A stretch of DNA of 64,000 bases, from contig JAVGVS010000623.1 of the NCBI GenBank assembly GCA_032718565.1, forward strand, positions 116,330-180,329, read 5' to 3'. Within the stretch, counting starts at the first letter, position 1; every line of letters begins with the position of its first letter. Source of the stretch: Distichodus sexfasciatus (taxonomy: Eukaryota; Chordata; Actinopteri; Characiformes; Distichodontidae). Below are positions 45,101-55,689 of this stretch, piece after piece. The translations under genes were made by a program, and so were the position numbers. The notes beneath the pieces are model-generated. The model was given only the letters and a program-made list of their open reading frames with translations, searched no databases and was not told the DNA's origin.

Positions 45101-47341
45101 TTTTTAAACATCAAAATGTCAAGGTCAATAGAAAGTCTAATAACTTATAATATTTAATTTTGGCATGATGTTGCATTGCAGAGTCCAGTAGGAAATTTCC
45201 TCTGATACTTCATTTAATCATTATTACATTTGGCACAGCTAAGCATAATTAATTTGCATTCCACAGCCAATCTGTGCGGGAGAACAAAGCAGCATCACAT
45301 GTGCTGCAGACCGTGTGGTCCTACAAAGACTTGAGACACACTCTGATCAAGGGAGGCTGGAACAAGACCCACTTTAAGGTACCAGCTTCTTCATTGTGTC
45401 AGGGATTTGACGGAGCTAAATGGCTGCTAATGAATAGACGGTCAGGGTTCGTTTAGGAGTAATGAGAAAGAAATTGCATTGAAGTTTTTTGCTTGATTTC
45501 GTGTTTTTTTTTAAATATCCCCAGCCAGCGGTCTCGACAATCCCAAAAAAGCAGAGGAATGCAAAGCTGGGCAACGATGACATCACGCTGCCCTTAATGG
45601 AGAAAAACCAAGGTCAGCGCCGTCCCGGGGCATTGTGGGCTTGCTCTCCCAGCATGCAGCCTTACCCATGGCCTTTTTGCGTGTTTGTGTGCAAGCAGAC
45701 GTGGGTTTTTTCATGCATTTATGCATTTTGTTTGATGCATGTTGCATTATTCACTAATATGCAATTTATTCAAGATAAATGCATGTTGTGGGTTCTTTTC
45801 AGGCATTGCATGATGCATGACAGAAGCGCAATGCATTTTTGTGCATTGTATTTGATGCATGATGCATTTATCAGGAATATGCGTGTTGCGTTTTCTTGAT
45901 AAATGCAACATGCATCAAAGATAATGCATAAATGCACAAAAGTAAGCGTTATATGCAGACATAGTCCTAATAAATTAATGTTGCGTTTATGCATTGTATC
46001 TGGTGCAGGTTGCATTTAAATGCATGTTGCATTATTCACTTTTATTCAAGATAAATGCATGTTGTGGGTTCTTTTGATGCATTGAATGCATTTTTATGCA
46101 TTGTATTTGATGTATGATGCATTTATCAGGAATTTGCATGATTCAACGTGCATCAAATATAATGCATGAATGCACAAATTATGCATTATATGCATGTATA
46201 TTCCTAATAAGTTAATTACTTAGTATATTCCTAACAACTTAGGTTAGTGCATATTGTGAGTTTTTCATATGTTTATGCATTATGTTTTAATTACAAGGAA
46301 TATTTGTGCATATGCCTAATAAATGCAGCACGCCTTTATCAGGATTATGCACATACAGCTTATATAAGCAATACATGCAAATTCCAGTTAAATGCATGTT
46401 GGAATATGCACATATAGATTATATAAGATGTGTCTGTTGTTTCCCTCTGCAGACGGATACTGCAGCACTGATCAAAGTGACAGAGTTGGAGAGGGGCCGT
46501 GCCATATGATCGAGCGGGAAGCCTTCCAGGTAATCATACTCTCTCTCAGTGTTTTGGGTTTTTTTTTGGAGGGGGTGGTGATATGCAGCGTTGGGGAAGC
46601 TCCTTTTCACATGTAGTTACTGGTTTGATCAAGTCGTTAGCTACACAACAAGCTACAAAGACAAAGTAGCTACATCAGAGCCGTTTCATCCAGTAACACA
46701 TCATGTTTATGCTGCAGAACACCCTTAAAGCAAACAAAAATTGAACAAAAATGTGAAACATGATGTTCAAATTCATATTAAAAGTTTTGGAGGTGGTGTT
46801 TAGATAAGGTACACCCAAATCTGTCAGTCCTGTCCGTTCCGCCTTCGAGAGTCAAATTTTGATAAATACTGCGGATTATTATTTCCATCTGGCCAAAGTG
46901 AACTCCATCCTCCGACTCCACATCGCAGCTGCCAAGAGTGCACTATGATCCCTCTTCTGCCAGTTCAACATCAGTCATATTTATTTTGCCACACTATGTC
47001 ACTACAGCGTTCCCTACTGATAGCATGGCTAGTTTAGCATGGCTAGTTTAAGTTAGCTTCTCTCCAACACTGGTGATACGCATCCTCCTCGGCTGGAATT
47101 TTTATTTCTTTGCAAAATCTTGCAAAAATGCCATATGGTATTGTTGCAGCTGCTTGTGACTAAAGTGAATGGGTTGCGGTGTATTTTTAGTTGCGTGCTA
47201 CCGTTTCCAATACCAGCCGATTTTCGGATCGCTCTGTTGTTTTTGCAGGGTGTAAATGATAAGAGGCATTTCATCAGGGCTAGTAGGCCAGCTGTTGGCT
47301 TAGTGGAACGGACTCCCCAGCCCTTGGACTCTTGGGTCTGA
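30111..47341 (+). CDS. arvcf: arvcf, delta-catenin family armadillo-repeat protein, sixteen coding exons, 884 aa
   Basis: Exons: 30111-30131, 34525-34686, 35037-35147, 35809-36766, 37016-37199, 37416-37533, 37632-37800, 38202-38219, 38544-38615, 43042-43169, 44206-44356, 44449-44641, 45267-45378, 45525-45612, 46453-46529, 47249-47341. All junctions are GT-AG and in phase. ARVCF binds the cadherin juxtamembrane tail and supports adherens junctions. The armadillo region runs from about 304 (DPRWRDPNLREVIAML) to 800, with NAAAYLQHLCYEND, TGTLWNLSSHEPLKM, VENCVCILRNLSYHVHKEVP and YIRATVRKEKGLPILVELL; ARVCF is the closest family member (SRPAV and DSWV at the end). The N-terminal 300 residues are acidic, Ser/Thr-rich and then Gly/Pro-rich, and lack the coiled coil (ASILASVKEQE) of vertebrate ARVCF and p120. 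The C-terminus DSWV is the class II PDZ ligand. The 21-nt first coding exon is the least certain part. Confidence 0.9.
31405..31615 (+). repeat. CAGAATCA-type minisatellite
   Basis: A purine-rich array of about 7- and 14-bp units such as AGAATCAGAATGACAGAATC and AGAATCACAGAATCAGACTC, in arvcf intron 1. The unit length varies, giving a patchy pattern. Confidence 0.8.
31800..32280. mobile_element. CTGTAAAT-type elements, copy 2
   Basis: Repeated TTTACAGT, CACTGTAAAA and AGTGTAAATT words with hairpin potential, including CACTGTAAAAAGTTTTAGTG near 32085. Similar sequence recurs at 33060-33130 and 33690-34115. Inserted in arvcf intron 1. Confidence 0.55.
33247..33274. repeat. (CA)n microsatellite
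   Basis: CA dinucleotide run with two interruptions, in arvcf intron 1. Confidence 0.8.
33690..34115. mobile_element. CTGTAAAT-type elements, copy 3
   Basis: CACTGTAAAATACTTTTACA forms a small hairpin near 33961, followed by ACTGTAAATATCAAATACAG as in the copy at 23255. It ends about 400 bp upstream of arvcf exon 2. Confidence 0.6.
36780..36880 (-). mobile_element. Degenerate SINE-like fragment in arvcf intron 4
   Basis: On the minus strand, GCAGTGGCCTAAGTGGC is followed by GGGAGGTCAAATCCCGGGTA, resembling a tRNA A-box/B-box spacing. It is short and diverged and lies directly after the exon 4 donor. Confidence 0.45.
38202..38219 (+). CDS. arvcf: arvcf 18-nt cassette microexon (EEWFNQ)
   Basis: AG at 38200-38201 precedes AAGAGTGGTTCAATCAGT, followed by GTGAGT. 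Included, it adds residues 575-580 (EEWFNQ) between lysine 574 and a basic segment; skipped, exon 7 joins exon 9 in frame (AAA G|GC). Human ARVCF carries EEWFHQ and p120 carries DEWFSR at the same place; in p120 this is exon C, which interrupts a nuclear localisation signal. Here the flanks read KKKDE and RRHG, so the same switch is possible. Inclusion changes the codon after it (TGC versus GGC). Confidence 0.85.
38460..38488. repeat. (TCTG)n/(TCTA)n microsatellite
   Basis: Short tetranucleotide run between the arvcf microexon and exon 9. Confidence 0.75.
38715..38940 (-). mobile_element. tRNA-derived SINE, reverse copy in arvcf intron 9
   Basis: The (GTGA)n-like tail at 38728-38738 and blocks CACAACCAAATGTGAGCTCT, GTGAAGGAGCAGTGGGCAGC, and AATGAGTACCTCAGTGGTC match the reverse complement of 28548-28765 in order. 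The head ends near 38940. Confidence 0.78.
38941..43041 (+). other. arvcf intron 9 remainder
   Basis: AT-rich intron with no recognised exon. TTTACGACTTTAATCTCAGA-like phrases recur at 39840-39925, 42230-42300 and 42600-42680, pointing to a dispersed or tandem repeat with AGAATTTTA words. A TG-rich microsatellite (43000-43038) abuts the exon 10 acceptor and may serve as part of it. Confidence 0.45.
43265..44095. repeat. Degenerate 50-60 bp repeat array in two orientations, arvcf intron 10
   Basis: From 43265 to about 43800 units read TTGAAGATGT, then CATCTCATCCAAAAGACTTC and TTCAGTTCTGG. From about 43800 to 44095 the reverse form appears (GAAGAAGGCTTTCAGATAAG, AGGTAAAACATGTTCAAGAA). This unit resembles a tandem family common in fish introns. 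The array fills most of the intron between exons 10 and 11. Confidence 0.75.
45712..46230. repeat. ATGCAT-rich tandem duplication (two units of about 230-265 bp)
   Basis: Unit A (about 45715-45978) and unit B (about 45985-46215) share ATGCATGTTGCATTATTCAC, AAATGCATGTTGTGGGTTCT, and GATGCATTTATCAGGAAT, and both end CCTAATAA(A/G)TTAA. Further ATGCA words continue to about 46420. It lies in arvcf intron 14. Confidence 0.8.
46584..47074. mobile_element. MITE of the CAGCGTTGGAGAAGC family, arvcf intron 15
   Basis: Left end CAGCGTTGGGGAAGCT and right end AGCTTCTCTCCAACACTGG are inverted relative to each other. Internal blocks ACTCCATCCTCCGACTCCAC and TGCCAGTTCAACATCAG match the copy at 11885. It ends about 175 bp before the last arvcf exon. 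Confidence 0.75.
47249..47341 (+). CDS. arvcf: arvcf terminal exon with PDZ ligand
   Basis: Starts after TTTTTGCAG and encodes the last 30 residues, from GVNDKRHFIRA to SRPAVGLVERTPQPLDSWV, then TGA. Human ARVCF ends in a very similar SRPAV...KPQPVDSWV. The DSWV end binds PDZ proteins of the ZO-1/erbin type (family knowledge). This fixes the 3' end of the gene. Confidence 0.9.
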   Translation, partial: GVNDKRHFIRASRPAVGLVERTPQPLDSWV

Positions 47342-48333
47342 GGCCCCATCTGGTGAGCTCCAGTGCCAAAAACTCCAGCATCTAAAAAAAAAAGGGCCTT
47401 GTGTTTTTGGACAAAAGTGATTATGAATGCATTGTTAGATGGTGCATGCATTAAAGCCTCTGTTTTATCAACAAGGCCAACAAAATTTTATTATATATTT
47501 GTTTTCTCGCTTAAACATAGATTTGAGAGAACTATTATAGAGTTGAATGAGAGTAATAAAGTTCTCTCTGATCAAAGCTCGGAGTTCCGTAACGTTGTTA
47601 ACCTGCAAGAAAATCATTTTTTTTGGCTTGAATTAAATTTTTTTGGGGGTAAAAATAATCCTTCCAAACACTTGCTCAATAATGACTTGCTTAGTAATAA
47701 TCACAATGTCAAATGTGTCTTCCCATTTCTCATAATTTATGCTGTTCCTCATTTCTTCCCCAGACAGGCGTTCTAGGTCAAGCATCGGTGAAACACTGTC
47801 ATCATCAGTTCTCCATTTACCTTGACCGAAGTTGTGGTCTGTAAAATAAGGAAGAAAATGACGCATCTCTCCAAAACGACAACTTTTTGTTTGTTTGTTT
47901 ATGAAAATTTGTGGCTGTCCTTGTTTTTTCATGCAAGGTTCTCCTTCCTGCTAATATTCTCTACATTTAGCTTCTCTCCTAACTGGCAAAAAAAGGCATT
48001 ACTCCACAGTCATTAACTGATATTATATGATCACGGTATTGTTTCATATTTGATTATCAGAATTATAAACTGTATATTATTTATCTGTGGACAAAAAGGA
48101 TATATTGTATAAATAGTGAAGCTGTAGGCAACTCAGAACAGTATTCGATCTTGGTTTTTATGTACAGCGGCGAGATGCAACCCGAGAATACTAGCCTATG
48201 GATATTAAATGTGACTAATATACGAGACATAATCAGAATCATTGTGCCATATTTGTCAAACAGGTAACTGGATTCTTAACCGGTGTAAAGTTACCGATGT
48301 GTCCCTCCACACCAGTGTTTTAATGGCTTGACA

Positions 48334-48339
48334 AATAAA
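48334..48339 (+). other. arvcf: Poly(A) signal of arvcf
   Basis: AATAAA about 1 kb after the stop, followed by T-rich GGCTTTTTATCTTTCTTTG. The 3' UTR would span about 47342-48360. Earlier AATAAA-like sites are absent or weaker in this stretch. Confidence 0.5.
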
Positions 48340-48360
48340 AGGCTTTTTATCTTTCTTTGT

Positions 48361-49410
48361 CTTCTGAAATCACACTTAATCACAACATTCACTCATTTCA
48401 GGACAAATCATAATATATTGACATCATGTAAATTGCTTTTTGCATTTTACAACACATTAGATAAACACTGTTACTACAAAAAGTAAAAAAAACAAAAGAA
48501 AAAACAAAGTCTTGTATATAAACTGTAAGGCAAAAGCAATTCAGTAATTTTATTTTATAATTGATTTCGAACAGAAAATCAAAATTAAACAATACATTTT
48601 ATTACTACGCGATTAAATGACTCACATAGTTATAGAAGTATAAGACATAGTGAAATGCCTGATTCGATCCAAAAATTGAAATAGAAATCAATAGTTAATA
48701 GTCCTGTCTGGTTTTCGGACTGGATCAGAATGGCTTCGATCTGCATACAAAACACTTAGAAAAGTAGATTTAATTACCACGCAATTATTAAACTTAATGA
48801 AAGTATCAGAATTGCAGGTAAGTCTATTGAAAATAGTCATTATTCTGTGTCCAGTGCACTCAGAAAATCATTTAAATCCAAAAAGTGCATGAAACAATAT
48901 TTTATTTGCATACGTCCACATTCAAAGCAAGGCAGATAATTCTTGGTATTAAGTTTCGCAGGCACTCGTGCAAACGTACACCTGCTCAGAAACCAAAGAA
49001 TTCTCCGTTAGGGAAATGATGCAATTCCTACAACCCTGAGTTGCATCATGTGTCATCTGTTCGGATCTTTGATGCTGTTCAGCTCTGACTCCTCAAAATT
49101 CATGTCGAGGAGATCAAGCTCTTCTGGTGTCGGCAAAAGCAAGACGAATTTGGATAGACATTCCAGAAGGTCAAGCAGTTTAGTAGATCTAATAACCTTC
49201 TCACAGATTATGTTCTCACAGATTAAAGCTTGTAATAAAGAAGTGGTTTGTAGAAGTTTGTAATCAGAGGGGAGATGCAGGATTGGAGCTTCGATTGGAC
49301 GTTCAAACCCAACCCTCACCTTCCACAAATATTTATAAACTTTCTTAAACACTTACTAAGAATAAAAATGAAGATTATTAGGATGGTACTTGAGTAAAGT
49401 ACTTAAGTAA
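48361..49410. other. Intergenic downstream of arvcf
   Basis: AT-rich. Nothing recognised: no RNA gene, no exon with family similarity, and no clear repeat. Confidence 0.4.
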
Positions 49411-49640
49411 GTCGAAGTTAAAGTCAAAGTAAACTTTATTGTCATCTCTACTATGTACACATTGAGAGACCAGACGACGTGGCTCCAGCTTTCTACGGTG
49501 GGGACAGATAAGGCACATAGGCTATAAAATATTAAACAACTTTAATCTAGAGGTAGAAATGAGACAATAGTTACATGCAGAATTCAACTACAGTTTTGGT
49601 TCTGGAATTTCTTTCTGCATTCAGTGTGCATATGATGGTT
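49411..49640 (+). repeat. Dispersed repeat, copy 2 of the 5170-5445 family
   Basis: AAGTCAAAGTAAACTTTATT, CCAGACGACGTGGCTCCAGC, AAGGCACATAG and TTCAGTGTGCATATGA follow the order seen at 5170-5445. Shorter in the middle. Confidence 0.7.
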
Positions 49641-52600
49641 AGGGGAGGGGAGGGAGAGATGTTATTTGCTAGATGAATCTTCTTATTCACTTCTTAATTT
49701 GTATGGGGAAATATTTTTATATTACCATATATTTTGTACCTAATCAAATCCACTAAACAACAACACAAAAAATTATTCAACTTTTTTAACTTTTAACTGC
49801 TTTAAGAAGGTTGGGCAATTCAAATGAACAAAGTGTAAAAGTGCATTTATTAAAGTACTAAAGTTTATCATTTGCAGCAATTCCAAAAATGAGGACAAGT
49901 TTAATTTGCATTTTTAGAAATACGCTTAAATTATTCTTTGAAGGTGGTGCAAATGACCTGAAAGCACATGCAAACCATTTCTCAAAGGTAGAGCAAATTG
50001 ATTATTTTAGAATGTCTCCACATTAAAATACATTTTACAAGCAACATTTCTAGATTTGGCAACTGATCAATTAATTTTCAGAACATATTCCTTTTGGTCA
50101 ATTTATTGCCCAACATCGTAAATAAAAGTCAAATTTACATCATTAATCAACATCATTGATCAACCACAAAAATATTCGAGTACACAAACATTACTTGAAA
50201 TGTGACATGCTGGATTTTATTAAAAATATTTATTTATATTTGGCATATTTGGTTATTACCATGAATAACCACAAGATGGAGATATTGTACAGATGTGAAA
50301 AATCACCGTCCAGGGGTTCACTGGATATCAGATTTGGTGTGAAAGAAATACAAAAAGTTTTGTACTTTTTTTAACTTGAAGTTGTAAATGTTATCTTTGT
50401 GAAAAAAAGTCCATAAATTCACAAGCACAGCATAACATGCAACATGCACGGAGAAGGAAAATGAAAAACAATCATATTTACGTACAATGATGATTATAAT
50501 AAAATATTGTGTGCAACAGTAAAAAGTGACAACTTATGTACAGAGCTCATTCTGTGCCGTGCCTACGTTTCTATAGTCTCAAACACACCTCACATCAAAC
50601 CTTTGTCTTCCTTGTCAGAAATATCCTGGGTTGCCATAACAACAGAATTGTAAGAGCATGACATCTCTATAAAGACCTGTGAAGCCTAATCTTCATACAT
50701 CTTTATTTTTCATCTCTACTTCAGGTGCAATTTCAAAGATCATTCAGATGCAATTCCTTAGAGCATACACTTTTTGTGCTAAGTACCCGTGTCAAGAGCC
50801 TCGACATGAAACCTGAGGTCTTCAAGGGCACTGTGTTCTGCATGCATTCAGCTTATTTTTTAAAAAGGAGCACACGCTGTAATAATACTTTTCTTCTTAT
50901 CGTTGATTTGGTTTTGTGAGCTGTGTCTCTACTTCACTCTGACTTGTGGAAGTGTGAGGTCTTATTAAAATACACGCTGCATTATGAGCTCAGACAAAAG
51001 TTTATTTATTGACTAATTGGCACTTTAACAGTGAGTCAAAAACGAGTAAAAAAAAATCAATACTCCATTTCTTTAAATGATTTGCCTTGGTAACAGCTTT
51101 ACACACACTTGGCATCCAGCTTGATAATGGAGTGTGAGATGCTTTTCATGCGTTTGTAAAACAGACACAGATTTAGGCCAATTTGCAGAAAATTACTTGT
51201 AATATTGTCATATTAAAATATTTTACTATTTTATTATTTTAATATTTGTTAAATACTTAAAATTATTACTAATATGATATCCATTTATCCAATTAATTTA
51301 ATAATTTATACTTTAAAAAAGTGTCAAAATGGTAACTATTCAATAAACAATACAATAGTACAAAAAAGTAAAATGTCATATTAATTAATTAATTAATTCT
51401 ATATAAGGTTGTGTGTGTGTGTATGTGTGTGTGTATAAATACAGATGTTCATTTTATAAAACAATGTTTAATAAGTTAAGAATGAATACATTATTAGAAT
51501 TAATCATTAGAATTACTAAATATATTTAAATTATTTCATTTATATTTTTATTTTATTTCAAATTTGAATATTAATAGCAACTTAAAATTAATTAAACATA
51601 TTATTATTAACAAGTATTATTAATTGAATAATAGTTTTAAAATAATAATTAAACTTATTATTATAACTATTAATTAAAATGAATAGCAACTATTATATAA
51701 GTTATAAGTATGAAATATAGTACTGTACTGGAGAAGGCGTTTGTCCTCTGTCCTGAATCCAAAAAAAGGAGAAGTACATTATAAAACGTAGCATATCACG
51801 ACAAGATTCACTTGTCGTGTAATTTAGCTTCCTAAAATTCTACATCACTTTCGCAGTGTGTGTGTAAAATTGTCTCTAAGAGCCAGACTATGTGACAGAC
51901 ACACAGACACACAGACACACAGACACACACACACACAAACTTATTGAAAACTCACCTTGAAACGTTACATAAAGGACATTATTTTACTACAACAACAATA
52001 GAGTCAGGAATATTGTCAGTAGAGCACTGCATTTGTATGGGATTGTAAAGAAAATGTGTTTTACTGAAGCCGGGGAGATGTCTTTCTATTACAAGCGTCT
52101 CTCAAGTTAGTTTATGTGGAAAATATCGGGACAATTTCGGCTCCTTCTGGCCTCTATATCTCCAGTGATTGGTGATGAATGTTGGGTAGAGACGAGGTTG
52201 ATAGCTTCAGGGGGTCATTTCAGCGGCGGGAAAGAACAAAAAAAATATAATCTGTTCTCAAAAAAAAAAACCTCACCCTGTTTTTCTGACCTCAACCCTG
52301 ACCTCTGGAGGCTTACTTTTTGTTCAATTAGAGAATAAATGGATTCTTTTCCATCCACCCAGCCTTCGTGCCCCACATGCTAATGACAAATTTCTGCACC
52401 GCATTTCTGCCGAGAATATCTTGTGAACTAATAGGTGTTTTTTAAAGTTTTGAAAAATTAGTTAAAAATTAGGGCAAAAACATGGAGAAAAAATGACTGC
52501 TTACAGTGTTGGGATTATAGGCCATTTGTGGGATTTCCCATGATATTACATATAAAATATCAGCAGAAATTGCAACATCTACCAAATCTTCTTACTGCTA

Positions 52601-52835
52601 TTTTCTCTCTCTGGTTTAAAAAAGGGAACCTCTATAACTTTGGCTAAAAATTTGGTTAAAAAAAAAGATTTCTGAGACTCTTTCACTGTTGGATTTAAAT
52701 GTTCATAAAATGTTAATAAAAGTGTTTAGTAATGTTGTCCCACTCCCCTTAGATTTGTAGCTACAATAACTTGCAAAACTCACAAATTCTTTAAAAAATG
52801 CCATACACTGTAACTAGATACTGTAGACAGACAGA
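49641..52835. other. Intergenic, AT-rich, simple repeats only
   Basis: Contains (TTAA)n near 51384-51398, a (TG)n run at 51410-51434, and an (ACACAGAC)n run at about 51896-51936. 51190-51720 is extremely AT-rich. No gene recognised. Confidence 0.5.
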
Positions 52836-52870
52836 AAAAGAAGAAGAAGAAGAAGAAGAAGAAGAAGAAA
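52836..52870. repeat. (GAA)n microsatellite
   Basis: About ten GAA units in the intergenic region before npffr1-like. Confidence 0.85.
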
Positions 52871-52989
52871 GTCATTAAGCAACATAATATTCAATTTGTG
52901 GCAAATTCCACTCTGACTGCAACAGTGAAACCGTTTATGACATAGCTGGCATTTTGGATTACAACACACGACGCCTGAGAAGCTTTTAA

Positions 52990-53365
52990 TCTTTTAAAAT
53001 TGAATTTATTAGTTTTATTAACAAAATGTGAATAAAGACTCTGGGACTAAAGTTGATTGGTTTTTACGGATTTGGACGCAGTTCACGGCGAATCAGCATG
53101 ACCTTTATATGCCTCGCATGGTTCCCGGTCTTTCATAAATTTATTTGCTGTGAAGTTATTCATAATTTTAATTGGCAGAAAGTTATCAATGGCAGCTCAG
53201 GGCAGCTTTCATGTGTGCTGTGAAACATTTCAAGGCGATGTGCTTGTTGTGGTGTGAACACAGCACAGAAGGAACACAGGATAGTGGCTGCATGGGGAGA
53301 TAATAGACCCAAGTTGGCCATAATGGATTTACGGCCCTTTGGAAGTTGCATAATCACGTAATGAA
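52990..53365. promoter_or_regulatory. Candidate conserved non-coding block
   Basis: Unlike its simple-repeat flanks, this stretch is complex and rich in words typical of developmental enhancers: TTTCATAAATTTATTTG, TTCATAATTTTAATTGGC, GGCCATAATGGATTTACGG. No ORF has family similarity. The call rests on composition alone. Confidence 0.3.
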
Positions 53366-53799
53366 AAGGAATATATTTAAGGCAAAGTGTAGATGTGCAG
53401 ACATGCCAAAAAGGGTGTTGGGGATGTCTTGGGCCTTAAGACAAGATAAATACACTAAATGTCATGTTTTCTCTGAAATGTCAGTGCGTGTGTTTCCTTG
53501 CATACCTGTCCATTAAGAATGATTCCATTAAGAACTGTCTAAAAATAAGAAGACTTAGCTGCAAAACTGTCAATTAAAAACTAATGGACTCTACAAGGAA
53601 AGTTCACTGTAACACTGTGAATGTGTGTGTTTCTGACTATTTAGCTACAGTAATCACAGTGTCTATGAAATGTCCCTAAAAGTAGAGAGAAGTTAGCATG
53701 CAGTGGTGTGTGTGTTTGGGCGGGTTAATAGTTATTTTTCTTATTCTCCCACAACCGAAAAGTGGCATTGAGGCTTTGTGAAATTGTTTTTTAAATGTG

Positions 53800-54015
53800 T
53801 GCATGAGTGAGTGATAATTTGTCACAGTGCACTACAACGAAAAGTGACATCTGCATTTGGCCCGTCTGTGAAGGAGGTTTTTGGGGAACAGTGCTTGGGG
53901 ACGGTACCTGGCTCATGAGTACCTCAGTGGTACCTGTAACGGTCCAGAACTTGAACCGGTTCACTTTTCGATCACGGGGGCCAACTCCTAACCATTACAC
54001 TAACCAACTGCCCCA
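53800..54015 (-). mobile_element. tRNA-derived SINE, reverse copy
   Basis: GAGTGAGTGATAATT tail, AAAAGTGACATCTGCATTTG, GTGCTTGGGGACGGTACCTG, ATGAGTACCTCAGTGGTACC, then ACTTGAACCGG and CCTAACCATTACACTAACCA, the reverse of a tRNA-like head. Same family as 28548 and 38715. Confidence 0.78.
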
Positions 54016-54079
54016 ACTGCTTAGATAGAAAATCGAGAAGTGAAGAAATTGTAGAGAAGTGCTTATGAGATTGTCCCAG

Positions 54080-54117
54080 ATTGATAGACAGACAGACAGA
54101 CAGACAGAGAGACAGAG

Positions 54118-54189
<72 letters not shown>

Positions 54190-54202
54190 GGATGGATGGA
54201 TG

Positions 54203-54247
<45 letters not shown>

Positions 54248-54500
54248 AGAAGACAAAGAAAAACAGAGGTTTAAGAATAGAAAGATAAATATAGATAGAT
54301 AAATGAGGTGGTGAGAGAGACAGGAGGAATACGAGAAGAAGAAGAAGAAGAAGAAGAAGAAGAAGAAGAAGAAGAAGAAGAAGAAGAAGAAGAAGAAGAA
54401 GAAGAGATTTAAGAAAAAAATATATACAGTATAGATAGATAGATAGATAGATATATAGATAGATAGATAAGGTGGTGAGAGAGACAAGAAGAACATGAGA

Positions 54501-54541
<41 letters not shown>
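54080..54541. repeat. Compound microsatellite: (GACA)n, (GATA)n, (GAA)n, (GATA)n, (GA)n
   Basis: GACA units at 54083-54106, GATA with a GGAT patch at 54118-54245, GAA at 54338-54405, a second GATA block at about 54433-54470 and a pure GA run at about 54507-54541. A short phrase (GGTGGTGAGAGAGACA) appears twice, at 54307 and 54471, so part is a duplication. Long minus-strand open frames here are repeat artefacts. Confidence 0.92.
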
Positions 54542-54542
<1 letters not shown>

Positions 54543-54879
54543 ATCCAGATAGTTTAGCAAACACTAAACCACTAAACACTAACAACACTCAACACTTACT
54601 AATGATACTAAGTATTGTGGAAAGAGCACAGAATATCAAGTGGCTATTATTAGCCTTTAATGTGTTATTCCATTTAGAATCGCGAAAGTTGCAAAACTTG
54701 TAATTATAAAACTCTCGTCCCCAAGTGCTTTCCGCCGTTAATGTGCAAATGTGACTTCCTTTCAAAATAAACGCTATTAGAGTAATGCAGCACAAATGAA
54801 ATGAAATGTGTTTCTGATTATAACTCTATATTTATTCCTGCCAGGCAGTAGTGGAGCTAAATGACGGCACTTAATTACT

Positions 54880-54999
54880 TCCGCATTAGCGCTCGGCACG
54901 TGGCGACGACTTCCCGGCGCGCTCGCGCTCTCTCTCCCTCCGCCTCGCGCTCGGTGGCGCCTCAGAGAGAGAAGCAGAAGCGAAAAATCACCGGAGCTG
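54880..54999 (+). promoter_or_regulatory. npffr1: GC-rich candidate promoter and non-coding first exon of npffr1-like
   Basis: CpG-rich sequence with GCTCGGCACGTGG (E-box) and CCGGCGCGCTCGCGCTC follows TTAATTAC. It ends at CACCGGAGCT with a good donor, GTAAGTACA, at 55000. Splicing this to an acceptor just before 56391 (CCGTGTCCAG or TCCAGCAG) would place the start codon in the second exon. Not provable without transcripts. Confidence 0.4.
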
Positions 55000-55689
55000 T
55001 AAGTACACGATCTCAATAAAAACCGCGTTATTTTACAACAACATCAACTCTTTAAAGGACGATAAACTACAGACAAAAACACTGCAGCTCCCTCCTGCTC
55101 AAGTTTTTATTTTACTCCCGCTCAACTCGTTATTTCACGCCTGGAAGCTGTGAGGTAAGAGACGGTGCTGCTTGTTAGTCATTTACAAAGTCAGTTTGAT
55201 GGTCTATCTATGGTATTTTTAGTCATAATTTAAATATATTTTTATCACTTTAATATTGCACTAATGAGGTTTCACAGTTTTCTTACTGATAATGGGGTTA
55301 GTACGCTTATATATTGTAATATATACAGAATATGTACTATGTTGCTGTCGGTGTAATAATGTTGGTCAAAACTGCACTTTAGTCAATAATTTTTAGAATA
55401 TTTCTACATATATTAGGATTAAGCATTAATTCTAATATATGCAGAGTAGTAACATACATGCCATTCTTGTACTATAATTATGGTATCAGCTATAATAATG
55501 CATAAATATTATTGGTCAGAAGTACAAAATAATCATTATTTTTCAAGACACTATTTTTGTAATAAAGTATAGATATTATTGACACATGTTGCATTGCAAA
55601 TACTGCAGAAATATTGTCTGTCCAAATGTTCACTGAACATGAAAATGAGTGTCAAAAAATTAAGACCTTTGTGTCTTTATATTTGTGGA

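Noticed and set aside
45712..46420. CRISPR-like array from repeated ATGCAT words
   Set aside because: Repeats are irregular, spacers are not of constant length, and the context is a vertebrate intron.
47261..47341. A tRNA-like or SINE head near GGCTTAGTGGAACGG
   Set aside because: The segment is the arvcf terminal exon: a good acceptor precedes it and it encodes SRPAV...DSWV followed by a stop.
53972..54560. Long minus-strand open frames (165-174 codons) rich in Ile/Tyr/Ser and Leu/Phe
   Set aside because: They are translations of GATA, GAA and GA microsatellites; no start context, splice logic or family similarity.
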